Assembly (NCBI GenBank): GCA_004000515.1
Contig: CP034537.1
Coordinates: 682,001-746,000, forward strand
Direction of reading: 5' to 3'
Length of the DNA: 64,000 nt
Origin: Pseudomonas poae
Lineage (GTDB): Bacteria; Pseudomonadota; Gammaproteobacteria; Pseudomonadales; Pseudomonadaceae
Shown: positions 29,601 through 40,306 of the stretch, piece after piece
Layout: each line of letters starts with the position of its first letter
How positions within the stretch are numbered: position 1 is the first letter of the stretch
The notes under the pieces: generated by a model
Seen by the model: only the letters and a program-made list of their open reading frames with translations
Told to the model about the DNA's origin: nothing
The model's database searches: none
Program-made: the position numbers and the translations under genes

Positions 29601-31542
29601 GTACCAGGCGCACCTTGAGGTTTTGTGCGGCGAGCTTCTGCCCATCCTGGTTGGCCAGCAACACTTCGAATTCCGCCGGGCCATCGCCATTGGTTTCCTT
29701 GCCGTCAAACAAGCCACGCAAGCCCGGCAGTTGTTTGGCCGGCCAGATCGGTTGCACCAGACGACGCGTGATCGGCCGCCCGCCCGACTCTTGCAGGCTG
29801 GCTTGCACGATCAGTTGCAGGGGCGACTTGGCGTCGGCCCATTTGCTTTCCAGGGTCAGAGCTTCCTGGCCCTTGGCGTCGAGGACGCTTTCGTCCAGTT
29901 CAAAATCCTGGCTCAGTTCTTCTTCCGTGACAGAGCCGAACTGATAACCCGGCAGGGATTTGACCGCCTCGCGCAACGGCCGCACGTAGACTTGGCCACT
30001 GACCCGGTTGCCGGACGCCGGTGCGCCGTAGAGGTAGCGACCGTTGACCTGAATCACCGGGTTATCCGCCGGGCTCAGCGGCGTATCGCTGCCCTTGAGC
30101 TCCAATGCGAGCCGCTCGGGCAGGAAGTCTTCGACAAGGAACTCATACAATTGCGGCTTGCCGTCACCCAGGTTGAACACCAACTGCCAGCGCCCGGTCG
30201 GCGCCTCGCCGGCCAGTTGCAGCGGATACTGATAGAGACCGGAGGCGTCGGCCTCCCACACAAACTTGCGACTCACCTGTTCATCCGGGCGACGCACTTC
30301 GACGCTCACCGGTTGCGGTTTGACGGCGTTGCCATCCTTGTCCCGCAGCAGCGCATTGAGCAGCACGGTTTCGCCAGGGCGATACAGGTCACGCGGGCCG
30401 AACACAAAGAACTGCAAGGGATGGGACGGTTGACCACCGATATCGAACTCCGCCAGGTCCAATGCGGCACTGTCCAGGCGCAGCATGCTGGTCTGTTCAC
30501 CTTGCTTGGCCAGCAGCACCTGGGCATTTTTCGGCAACGGCAACTCGGCATGGCCGCCTTTTTCGGTCTTGCCTTGGCCGACCACTCGGCCATTGGCATC
30601 GAGCACTTCAAGGTCAACGCCATCCAGCGCCTTGCCGCCTTCCAGTGCCTGGGTGAAGACATCCAGGCGATGGGCATAGCGGTGCACCGACAGGCCGATA
30701 TCACTCAGGGTGAACAACGTGGCCGGTTGTGAATAGTTGTAGGTGCCAGAGGCGCGCATCACTGCCAGGTACACGCCTGGCTGCTGCAATTGCTTGAGGC
30801 CGGCGATAGGCAGCAACAGGGTCTCGCGGGTATTGCGCGCCGGGTTCAAATCGAAACGGCCACCGTAGACCAGATCCGCCATGGGCAGCAGTTCGCGGGA
30901 CTCATAGCTTTGCAGGCTGGTAGTGCGCCCCCACCGCGCCAGGAACGACGGCAGGGAGTCGGGCTTGATGCGGAAGAACTCGACGTCGATCTTGTCGACG
31001 TTCAACGCGATCACCGGCAGGCCTTCGGCCAGGCGCGTCGGCAACAAGGTGCCACGACTGGCGAAGCCGACGGTGGCTTGCAGATCACGGGTTTCCAGGC
31101 GGGCGATGTACTCGGCGGCGAGTGTGTTGCCATTGACGGCCTTCACGCCAGCGTCCACCGTCAGCACCAGCTTGCGCTGCGGCTCCAGGTGGCGCAGACG
31201 CAATTCCATGAGGTTGTCGGAGAGTTCCCAGGCGCCATCGACCTTGCCCGACTTGCTGTCCACCAAGTGGAGCTTGTCGGCAAATTTCTGATCGGGGTCC
31301 AACGGAACGGAAAAGCTCACCGACAGGGTACTGGCCCCGTCGAGTTGCACTTCGGACACATCCACCACACTCAACTCACGCCCGGCATAACGCTGCTTCA
31401 GCGCCGCCACATCCACCGCCGCTTTCGCAGGTTTGGGCGCAACCGTCGCCGCTGGGGCAGTCGGGGCAGCCGGTTTATCGGAAGAATCGCAGGCGCTCAG
31501 CAGGGCCAGCGCGCAGGCCAGGAACAATCCTTTGTTAAGCAT
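26647..31542 (-). CDS. Bacterial alpha-2-macroglobulin lipoprotein (1631 aa)
   Basis: Very large periplasmic lipoprotein, intact. Signal peptide with lipobox LLSAC, MG domains along the first ~1000 residues, then the thioester motif CLEQ (Cys about residue 1163 in PYGCLEQTASG) and the alpha-helical thioester domain (LWGADGEEEYWLTAYVTDFL). A C-terminal receptor-like domain ends at DLVIKGR. It is of the YfhM type, which traps proteases and cooperates with PBP1C in envelope defence. pbpC lies just downstream, as in enterobacteria, but a small plus-strand gene and two REPINs separate them here. It is likely anchored to a periplasmic face of the envelope. Confidence 0.93.
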   Translation of the reverse strand: MLNKGLFLACALALLSACDSSDKPAAPTAPAATVAPKPAKAAVDVAALKQRYAGRELSVVDVSEVQLDGASTLSVSFSVPLDPDQKFADKLHLVDSKSGKVDGAWELSDNLMELRLRHLEPQRKLVLTVDAGVKAVNGNTLAAEYIARLETRDLQATVGFASRGTLLPTRLAEGLPVIALNVDKIDVEFFRIKPDSLPSFLARWGRTTSLQSYESRELLPMADLVYGGRFDLNPARNTRETLLLPIAGLKQLQQPGVYLAVMRASGTYNYSQPATLFTLSDIGLSVHRYAHRLDVFTQALEGGKALDGVDLEVLDANGRVVGQGKTEKGGHAELPLPKNAQVLLAKQGEQTSMLRLDSAALDLAEFDIGGQPSHPLQFFVFGPRDLYRPGETVLLNALLRDKDGNAVKPQPVSVEVRRPDEQVSRKFVWEADASGLYQYPLQLAGEAPTGRWQLVFNLGDGKPQLYEFLVEDFLPERLALELKGSDTPLSPADNPVIQVNGRYLYGAPASGNRVSGQVYVRPLREAVKSLPGYQFGSVTEEELSQDFELDESVLDAKGQEALTLESKWADAKSPLQLIVQASLQESGGRPITRRLVQPIWPAKQLPGLRGLFDGKETNGDGPAEFEVLLANQDGQKLAAQNLKVRLVRERRDYYWNYSESDGWSYHFNEKFLNLDEQTLNIKAGDTAKVSFQVEWGPYRVEVEDPQTGLVSSLRFWAGYQAQDNTEGGAVRPDQVKLALDKPAYGDGDTANVTVTPPAAGKGYLLVESAEGPLWWQEIDVPAEGKTFAVKLDPKWSRHDLYLSALVIRPGERKANITPKRAVGLLHLPLDRTQRKLGLTLTAPEKMRPKQPLTVKIAAKNADGSVPKQVHVLVAAVDVGILNITEYPTPDPYSSLFGRKAYGVDQFDVYGQLIEAGQGRLASLAFGGDAALAKGGKRPDTSVTIVALQSAPVTLNEQGEGEVSVNIPDFNGELRLMAQAWSDDRYGMAEAKTVIAAPLIAELSAPRFLAGGDQTTLALDLSNLSGKAQTLDVRVSVEGQLEPVDEGGQRVELKQGQRTTLRIPVKAWGGLGQGKVKVTVNGLDLPGENLPPFSREWTLGVRPAYPALLKHYRAVLKDQPWNLPPGALDQFDASGREALLSLSSRPPLNLGAQISALKAYPYGCLEQTASGLYPSLYADDALLKRLSIKGESDAERKRKIEIGIERLLGMQRYNGSFGLWGADGEEEYWLTAYVTDFLLRARDQGFAVPPEALKKASERLLRYVQERNLIEVDYSDNADHTRFAVQAYAGMVLARSQQAPLGALRSLFERRSDARSGLPLVQLAIALQKMGDQPRADQALQAGLATQRNANEWLADYGSPLRDQAMILALLEENDLAKGKREERLFTLSDQLAASPYLSTQERNSLFLAGRLGFAKPETDWKVLLDGSGGVHELNNQQSTLELEGKLLSGNLSLTNQSETPVYQQLTVSGYPQVPPTAGGDNLSIRRDYLGMNGQPLNLRNLNSGDLVLVHLAVSAKQRVPDALVVDLLPAGLELENQNLAQSAASLENASSQVKEWRESMQNASLKHQEFRDDRYMAALNLDGYGTTHLLYLARAVTPGTYRVPPPQVESMYRPNWQAVGETPADLVIKGR

Positions 31543-31730
31543 GGGGCACTCGTAGTGAGAGGGGTCCGAGGGGTGAACTATATATCAGCCTGGGTGGGGC
31601 CGATGGGGTGCTGGTCACATTGACCGACGGAGGGTGGATTGGTTCTCAAGCCGAGCCGAATCCTACAAACACATTGGCTCTGCGGTGTTCTGAAGGGGCG
31701 GTTACAATGCCACTCCCCCTAGGAGCCTGC

Positions 31731-33066
31731 ATGTCCACCCTACTCACCGACTGGCGTCACCGCCCCACCCACCGCAACGTATGGGCCCTGGCCGCGCCGA
31801 TGATTCTGTCGAACATCTCGGTGCCCTTGGTGGCGTTGGTCGACAGCATGGTCATCGGCCATCTGCCCCATGCCCATCAGTTGGGCGCCGTTGCTGTCGG
31901 CGCCAGCTTGTACACATTTCTGGCCTGGGCCATGGGTTTCCTGCGCATGGGCTCCACCGGTTTTGCCGCCCAAGCGGCCGGGCGCAACGACGGCGCCGCG
32001 CTGCGGCAAATTCTGCTGCAAGGTCTGCTGTTGGCGCTGGGGCTGGCGATGCTACTGGGTACCGTGGGCATTCCGCTGAGCCATCTGGCCTTGGAATGGA
32101 TGCAGCCCTCCCCGAACTCAATCAACTGACGCAGGATTTTTTCCACACCCGCCTGTTCGGCCTGCCTGCGGCCCTGGCAAGTTACGCGCTGGTGGGCTGG
32201 TTCCTCGGTACGCAAAACGCGCGCGCGCCGCTGGCGATTCTGCTGACCACCAACCTGGTCAACATCGCCCTGAACCTGTGGTTTGTACTCGGCCTGGATT
32301 GGGGTGTGGTGGGTTCGGCGCGGGCGTCCGTCGTGGCTGAATGGACCGGCGCCCTGCTCGGTCTTGCGCTCACGCAAAAGCCCTGCGCGCCTACCCCGGA
32401 CATATCGCCTGGGCCGCACTGAAACGGTGGCAGAGCTGGCGCCCATTGTTGGCAGTGAACCGCGACATTTTTATCCGCAGCCTGGCGCTGCAATCGGTGT
32501 TCTTCATGATCACGGTGCAAGGCGCACACCTGGGCGATGCCACCGTGGCCGCCAATGCGCTGTTGCTCAACGGCCTGCTGCTGACGGCCCACGCCCTGGA
32601 CGGTTTGGCCCACGCCGTCGAAGCACTGTGTGGCCACGCCATCGGCGCCCATGACCGCCAAGCTTTGCGCCGCTCACTGGTGGTGGCCGGCGGTTGGTCA
32701 CTGATCGCCAGCGTCGGTTTTGCCTTGCTGTTCACCGTTGGCGGGCACCTGTTTATCGCCATGCAAACCGATATCCCCAGCGTGCGCGAAACCGCTGATA
32801 TCTACCTGCCCTATCTGGCTGTGCTGCCGTTGATTGCGGTGTGGAGTTACCTGCTGGACGGCCTGTTCATCGGCGCCACCCGCGCGCGGGAAATGCGCAA
32901 TGGCATGCTACTGACGGTGCTGCTGACGCTGCCCTTCGCCTGGGCGCTGCAAAGCGTGGGCAACCACGGCCTGTGGATAACCTTCCTGCTGTTCATGGCC
33001 CTGCGCAGCCTTACTCTGTGGGCGATTGCCTGGCGCTTGAATCGGCAGAACCAGTGGCTCGGATGA
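31731..33066 (+). CDS. MATE-family efflux transporter (DinF-like), two frameshifts
   Basis: Reassembled length 445 aa with about twelve hydrophobic segments. The N-terminus NVWALAAPMILSNISVPLVALVDSMVIG is MATE/DinF-like (ALAAPMILSNISVPLV in short). Two bases are missing: in C4 at 32110-32113 (MQPSPELNQLTQ restored) and in A4 at 32376-32379 (LALTQKALRAYPG restored). AGGAG is five bases before the ATG at 31731. The 3' end overlaps the convergent hydrolase gene by 56 bases. Probably a cation-coupled exporter; substrate unknown. Confidence 0.85.
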
Positions 33067-33907
33067 ACCCGGTCACGCGATCCAATACCGGCGCCAGCCA
33101 ACGTAGCGGCCTGGAGATCGAGGCCACCAGCGTCGCATGGCTGGTTTTGCTGAAGTAGAACACCTCAACCGGTACACCGGCTGCCCGCAACTTATTGGCC
33201 AAGCCACCGGTATTGCGCGTCGGGTTGACCAGATCATCATCCGTCGAGGCGATCAACAGCGTGGGCGGTGCTCCGGCGCTGACGTGATTGATTGGCTGGG
33301 ACTCGGGCGGCGAATCCGGGAAGAAAAACACCGGCCGAACGTCGCGGTTTTCAATCGGCAGGAAGTCATACGGCCCGGCCAGGCCGATCCAGCCCTTGAA
33401 GAGTGAGGGCGACAAGCCCACCGCATTCAGCCAGCGTGCATCCAGTGCCAACATCGAAGCGTTGTAGGCGCCGGAGCTGTGGCCCATCACATAAAGCTGT
33501 TCAGGGTCTGCGCCGTAGTCGGCGATATGTTGATGTGTCCAGGCCACCGCCTGGGCGCCGTCCTGGAGAAAGGCGGGGTAACGCACCTGCGGGTAAAGCC
33601 GGTAGTCGGCGATCACCACCACGATTCCGCGAGAGGCGAGGGCTTCGCCGACGAAACCGTAATCTTCCTTGGAGCCTGAGTTCCAACTGCCACCGTAGAA
33701 AAACACCACCACGGGCGCGTTGGAGATAGCGGGGACAGGGCGGTAGATATCGAGTTTCTGGCGCGGGTCATCGCCGTAAGCGATGGCTGAAGTTTTGGTG
33801 AAGGTGCTGGAGGGGGTGAGTGCGTTGAGCACTTTGATGGGGGAGCAGGCCGCAAGGAATGCGGCGATTGCCAGGGTGAATGCTTGCAGCCATTTGCTCA
33901 ACATCAT
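33011..33907 (-). CDS. Alpha/beta hydrolase (esterase/lipase-like), probable lipoprotein
   Basis: 298 aa. A lipoprotein-type signal (IAAFLAAC) is followed by an alpha/beta-hydrolase fold of the BD-FAE/esterase kind: YGGSWNSGSK (oxyanion region), the nucleophile elbow GHSSG, the Asp region TDDDLVNP and the His in SKTSHATLV. Two adjacent ATG codons (33907, 33904) are possible starts. Substrate unknown; Ser, Asp and His of a triad are all present, so it should be active. Confidence 0.82.
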   Translation of the reverse strand: MMLSKWLQAFTLAIAAFLAACSPIKVLNALTPSSTFTKTSAIAYGDDPRQKLDIYRPVPAISNAPVVVFFYGGSWNSGSKEDYGFVGEALASRGIVVVIADYRLYPQVRYPAFLQDGAQAVAWTHQHIADYGADPEQLYVMGHSSGAYNASMLALDARWLNAVGLSPSLFKGWIGLAGPYDFLPIENRDVRPVFFFPDSPPESQPINHVSAGAPPTLLIASTDDDLVNPTRNTGGLANKLRAAGVPVEVFYFSKTSHATLVASISRPLRWLAPVLDRVTGFIRATGSADSSARQSPTE

Positions 33908-33945
33908 CCAGACCCCACACAGAAGGTACTACCAGATGAAGATCC

Positions 33946-34040
33946 AAATGTGGGAGCTGGCTTGCCTGCGATAGCGATGTATCAGACAAAAATCCTGCAC
34001 TGACACACCGCCATCGCGGGCAAGCCCGGCTCCCACATTA
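33946..34040. repeat. REPIN between speA and the hydrolase gene
   Basis: Inverted REP pair, left arm of the CTGGCTTGCC type and right arm GCGGGCAAGCCCGGCTCCCA. Confidence 0.9.
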
Positions 34041-34057
34041 GAACCGGGTCACTTCAC

Positions 34058-35970
<1,913 letters not shown>

Positions 35971-36114
35971 CGAAGTCCCCTATAAATGAAGTCGAAGGCA
36001 CCGCCCCCTATCAGAGGCTGGCGCAGTCTAAAGAATGAAAATGACGATTTGCCTGCGTGCAAGGTAGGACCCCACGCGCAGGACAGAGTTTAGACACAGG
36101 TCGGGAAGAGGCTT

Positions 36115-36485
36115 TCAGCCGCCGGACTTCTTGGCCTTGTACCCGAGCTTGATCAGCTCGGCCAACAGCAACTCGACGTGATCGCCCTGGATCTCGATGA
36201 CGCCGTCTTTCAACGCGCCACCGGTGCCACAACGCTTTTTCAGCGTGGTAGCCAGCTCCTTCAGGGCATCTTCGGCCAACGGCACGCCGGTGATGGTGGT
36301 CACCGTCTTGCCGCCACGGCCTTTGCTCTCGCGTCGCACGCGGGCAATACCGTCGCCTTCAGGGATCAGGGTCTGTTTGCAGGTACACGAATCCACGGGC
36401 TGACGACAGTCCGGGCAGTGTCGACCTGCGTCGGTGGAAAATACCAGGCCACCAAGGGCGGCGAAGGATGCGGCTTTTTGGCCAC
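36115..36485 (-). CDS. yciH: SUI1/eIF1-like translation factor YciH, one frameshift
   Basis: About 123 aa. N-terminal Cys motif (HCPDCRQPVDSCTC), then an SUI1 domain (RRESKGRGGKTVTTITG; LKKRCGTGGALKDGVIEIQG in part: CGTGGALKDG). The T5 run (forward strand) at 36475-36479 lacks one base; after repair the start is GTG 36485 and the protein begins MAKKAASFAALGG, the normal family N-terminus. Without the repair a longer open frame to 36633 appears. Thought to influence start-site fidelity. Confidence 0.88.
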
Positions 36486-36677
36486 CGGCAATCCTCTTGG
36501 GAGGACAAAGACTGATCGGCACCCGCGAAGGGAACACCGACCGCGAAGCCCCACTCAGGCAGGGCAGCGCTACCGGACCGGCCTGCTCCATAGCAGGACG
36601 GCTCGGGTGAAAAGTCGCGCAGTGTAACGGCAAAAAGCCGACTTGCTAAGGGCCAAATGGCGCCAATTTATGCAACT

Positions 36678-37216
36678 TTAGCGACGCGAGGCCAGATAGC
36701 GGCGCAAGCCCTCTTGGGCGTCGGGGCAGTAAGGCTTTTGCTGCGCTTCTTGCAGGACGCTTTCGATGGGCAAAAAGCGTGCTTCCATGACTTCTTCAGG
36801 CTGTAAATGCAGGGCGCCGTCCCACACGGCGGAGTAGGACGTACACCAGAGCCGGCTGTCGCCATCCTCAAAGTAGAAGTGGTCATGTTCGACCAGCTCC
36901 ACCCCGCCTACCCCCAGTTCTTCTTCCAGTTCTCGAGCGGCCGAATCGGCATAACTCTCCCCGCCGCCACCATGCCCCCCGCCGCCGTGTCCCAAAAACC
37001 GGGGTACATGGCTTTGCTCAGGGTGCGCCGATGCACGCACAGCTCGCCGGCCGAGTTGAACAGGAAGATAAAGGTGCAGCGGCCGATCAAGCCGCGCTGG
37101 CGCAGGTCCGACCGGACCAGGGCGCCGAGCAGGTTGTCCTGTTCGTCGACCCAGCAGATCAGTTCAGCATCAGAGGCCGCACGGTGTGCAGCCTCTTTTT
37201 GAGTAGCGTCCATCAT
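36678..37216 (-). CDS. NUDIX hydrolase, one frameshift
   Basis: About 179 aa after repair. A complete Nudix box, GX5EX7REUXEEXGU, is regenerated by adding one base to the C4 run at 36959-36962: GMVAAGESYADSAARELEEE. It is preceded by FIFLFNSAGELCVHRRTLSK, typical of the YfcD/isopentenyl-diphosphate-isomerase-like branch. The start overlaps the DUF2333 stop as TGATG. Substrate unknown. Confidence 0.87.
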
Positions 37217-38283
37217 CAACCCTGGTTGAGGAGCTGACGCAAGTCGATCACTGCAGCGTTTGCCCGGGAAATATAGTTGGCCATTACCAGCGAATGGTTC
37301 GCCAGTACGCCGAAGCCACTGCCGTTAAGAATCATAGGACTCCATACCGGTTCCTGCGAGGCTTCCAGCTCACGAATGATCTGGCGCACGCTGACGGTGG
37401 CGTTCTTCTTGGCCAGTACATCGGCGAAGTCGACTTCAATGGCGCGCAACAGGTGGGACAAGGCCCACGCCTGGCCACGGGCTTCGTAGAACACGTTGTC
37501 GATCTGCATCCATGGGGTTTCCACCACTTCTTCATCAACCTGCGGCACTTCACCCGGCGCAAGCGCCTCGGTTTTCAGCGCGGTGTTCAACTTCACCCGG
37601 CCAACGCTCGCCGACAGGCGTTGCGACAGCGAGCCCAAGCGGGTAGCCACATCGCCCAGCCAGTTGTTCAGGTTGTCGGCGCGGGCATAGAACAGCGCGC
37701 CTTTCTGGTTCGGATCAGACAGGCGCGCTTCATAGCGGCTCAGGGAATTGATGCCTTCCTGATACTCCGATTCGCTAGACGGCAACACCCAGCTTTTATT
37801 ATCAAAGTTGAAACGCGGCTCGGCCTTGGCCAAGTCGGCGTCTTCGGCCGACTGCGACTGCGAACGCGCGAAGTCTTTACGCAGGGCACGGGTCAAATCA
37901 CGCACCTGCACCAGCACGCCATACTCCCAGCTCGGCATGTTGTCCATCCACAGGCCCGGCGGGAAACGGTCGTTGGAAATGTAGCCACCCGGCTTGTTCA
38001 GCAAGGTGCCCACGACAGTCTTGAGGGTTTCGACGGTGGTAAAGCCCACCACCATTTGCTTGCCGTCTTTCTCGGCAGCAATCTGCGCATTTTGCTGGAC
38101 CGGAAACAGCGCCGGTTCTTCGCTCCAGTACCAACCCAGGGCACCGGTGACCAACAGGTACAAACCCAACACGCTGAGCAAGGCTTTGCTCATCAGCAGG
38201 TTGCGAAAGTAGCCACGGTTGGCCGACTTGGGCTCAGGGGCGGGGCCTTTGGCACTGCCTGCACGGTTTTTCCAGTCCAGCAT
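37216..38283 (-). CDS. DUF2333 family protein
   Basis: 355 aa, intact. A cytoplasmic N-terminus rich in Ala/Pro/Lys precedes one membrane helix (ALLSVLGLYLLVTGALGWYW) and a large domain, presumably periplasmic, with VVGTLLNKPGGYISND and FARSQSQSAEDADL. Function unknown. Stop overlaps the NUDIX start by one base, so the two are coupled. Divergent from gcbA. Confidence 0.85.
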   Translation of the reverse strand: MLDWKNRAGSAKGPAPEPKSANRGYFRNLLMSKALLSVLGLYLLVTGALGWYWSEEPALFPVQQNAQIAAEKDGKQMVVGFTTVETLKTVVGTLLNKPGGYISNDRFPPGLWMDNMPSWEYGVLVQVRDLTRALRKDFARSQSQSAEDADLAKAEPRFNFDNKSWVLPSSESEYQEGINSLSRYEARLSDPNQKGALFYARADNLNNWLGDVATRLGSLSQRLSASVGRVKLNTALKTEALAPGEVPQVDEEVVETPWMQIDNVFYEARGQAWALSHLLRAIEVDFADVLAKKNATVSVRQIIRELEASQEPVWSPMILNGSGFGVLANHSLVMANYISRANAAVIDLRQLLNQG

Positions 38284-38583
38284 GGCGATATCCTTTCAAT
38301 CACTTGAGTTCATGCACATCAATTGTCCGGGTGCGTTCAAACACTCCGACCACAACCCTACCCCATCGTGCCCACAGGTGCGGGGCTTTTATAACGAAAC
38401 GGGCCAGCATTGGCGTTCGACTATAAAGGATGCAGGTTTTTTACGCAGTTCGACCAGCCAGTCACTAACTGAATTAGGCTGACATGCAGTTTATTGACGT
38501 ACGACACTCATCCTTTGGAAAAGAGGTGCTAGCATAGAGCCATCAGTTCGACCTCAGCATGCACCCTAACTAGTAGTCAGGAT
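38284..38583. other. Intergenic region between DUF2333 and gcbA
   Basis: 300 bases with no gene or clear hairpin terminator. It must carry the divergent promoters of both neighbours. CAGGAT directly before the ATG at 38584 is the probable gcbA ribosome binding site. I see no other structure that I can support. Confidence 0.5.
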
Positions 38584-40253
38584 ATGACCGAGCCAGAAGA
38601 CCCCAGCCGTGAGCGCCTCAAGCACCATTTTGCCCAGCGGGTAATTCATCAGGCACGTCAAATTCTTGAGATCTGGCAGCGCCTGCAACGCAGTGAATGG
38701 TCCAACACCGACCTCGCCGAACTCAGCGAAGCCAACTTGCGCCTGCTGCGCTTTGCCGAGCGCTTCGAACAACCGGAACACGGCCAGTTGGCACGCAATA
38801 TCGGTGAATCGCTCAAGGCGGTGGACGAAAACCGCGGGCGCCTCAGCAGCCACCTGATCACCGAGCTCAATCGCCTGATGCAACGCCTGTCCCGCACCGG
38901 CCTGCGCCAGGGCGACCAGCTTGAGCAAACCTTCCTGCCGCCAATGCGCAAGCCGATCTACGTGATGCTGGCCGATCACGACCGCGCCGAACGCCTGGCC
39001 AAGCAGCTCGAATTTTTTGGCATGAGCGCCCAATCCCTCGACAGTGTGCAGGCGTTTCAGGCTTCCATGGCCGAGCGGCTACCGTCAGCAATTGTCATGG
39101 ATGTGGACTTCTGCGGCGCTGGCCTGGGCCTCAAGCTTGCAGCGCAAGCCCAGGAAGGCCTGGAGCAAAGGCTACCGCTGCTGTTTTTCAGCCTGCATGA
39201 AACCGATACTCCGACCCGCCTGGCCGCCGTGCGCGCCGGGGGGCAAGAGTTTCTGACCGGTACGCTGGAAGCTTCCAGCCTGCTGGAAAAAATCGAAGTA
39301 CTGACCTGCGTCGCCCAGTACGACCCCTACAAAGTGCTGATCATCGACGACTCACGCGCCCAGGCGCTGCACACCGAGCGGCTGCTCAACAGCGCCGGCA
39401 TCGTCACACGCACCTTGATCGAACCGATCCAGGCCATGGCCGAGCTGGCGGATTTCCAGCCCGACCTGATCATCCTCGACATGTATATGCCGGCCTGTAC
39501 CGGTACCGAACTGGCCAAGGTGATTCGCCATAACGACCGCTACGTCAGTGTGCCGATCATCTACCTGTCGGCCGAAGACGACCTGGACAAGCAACTGGAT
39601 GCCATGAGCGAAGGCGGCGACGACTTCCTCACCAAGCCGATCAAGCCACGTCACCTGATCACCACTGTGCGCAACCGTGCCGCCCGTGCACGCCATCTCA
39701 AGGCGCGGATGGTGCGCGACAGCCTGACCGGGCTGTACAACCACACCCATATCCTGCAATTGCTCGAAGACTGCAGCTTCCGCGCACGCCGCGAGAAAAA
39801 GCCATTGAGCTTTGCCATGCTCGACATCGACCATTTCAAGCGGGTCAATGACAGCCATGGCCACCCCATGGGCGATCGCGTGATCAAGAGCCTCGCGCTG
39901 TTCCTCAAGCAACGCTTGCGCAAGACCGACTATATCGGGCGCTACGGCGGTGAAGAGTTCGCCATCGTGATGCCCGACACGGACCTGGACGCAGCCTGCA
40001 AAGTGCTGGATGAAATTCGCGGGCGCTTTGCCGAGATTCACTACCCGCGCAGCCTCAGGATTTGTGGTGCACCTTCAGCGCTGGGCTGGTAGAGCTGTGC
40101 GACGGTTCCGACAGCCTGATGATGGCCGCCCAAGCCGACGAGGCGCTGTACCGCGCCAAGGATGCCGGACGCAACCGCGTACAAGCCGCGCGCACGTCAA
40201 AGCAAAGTGCCACCTTTTCACCGGAATCCACTGATTCCGTCATAACCCTGTAA
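38584..40253 (+). CDS. gcbA: Diguanylate cyclase response regulator GcbA, one frameshift
   Basis: About 556 aa after repair. Helical N-terminus (to ~115), a degenerate receiver (IYVMLADHDRAERLAKQLEF), a canonical receiver (VLIIDDSRAQ, Asp in LIILDMYMPACTG, Lys in LTKPIKP), then a GGDEF domain. The active motif is GGEEF, with DSLTGLYNHTH and FAMLDIDHFKRVNDSHGH. A base is missing near 40043-40049; the repaired C-terminus reads DLWCTFSAGLVEL and continues to TAA at 40251. The two-REC-GGDEF layout and gene order match PA4843 (gcbA), a c-di-GMP synthase promoting early attachment. Confidence 0.88.
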
Positions 40254-40306
40254 CGGAAACGCAATAACTTCAGGCACTTATCTTTTGCTGTCGGTTGAAA
40301 CCACGC

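Noticed and set aside
27505..30732. 1075-codon plus-strand open frame inside the macroglobulin gene
   Set aside because: It is fully antisense to a well-supported 1631-residue protein, is rich in Arg, Gln, His and Gly, and lacks any family motif.
36485..36633. Longer YciH N-terminus starting at 36633
   Set aside because: The extra residues arise from a missing base in the T5 run at 36475-36479. The corrected frame starts at GTG 36485 and gives the standard N-terminus.
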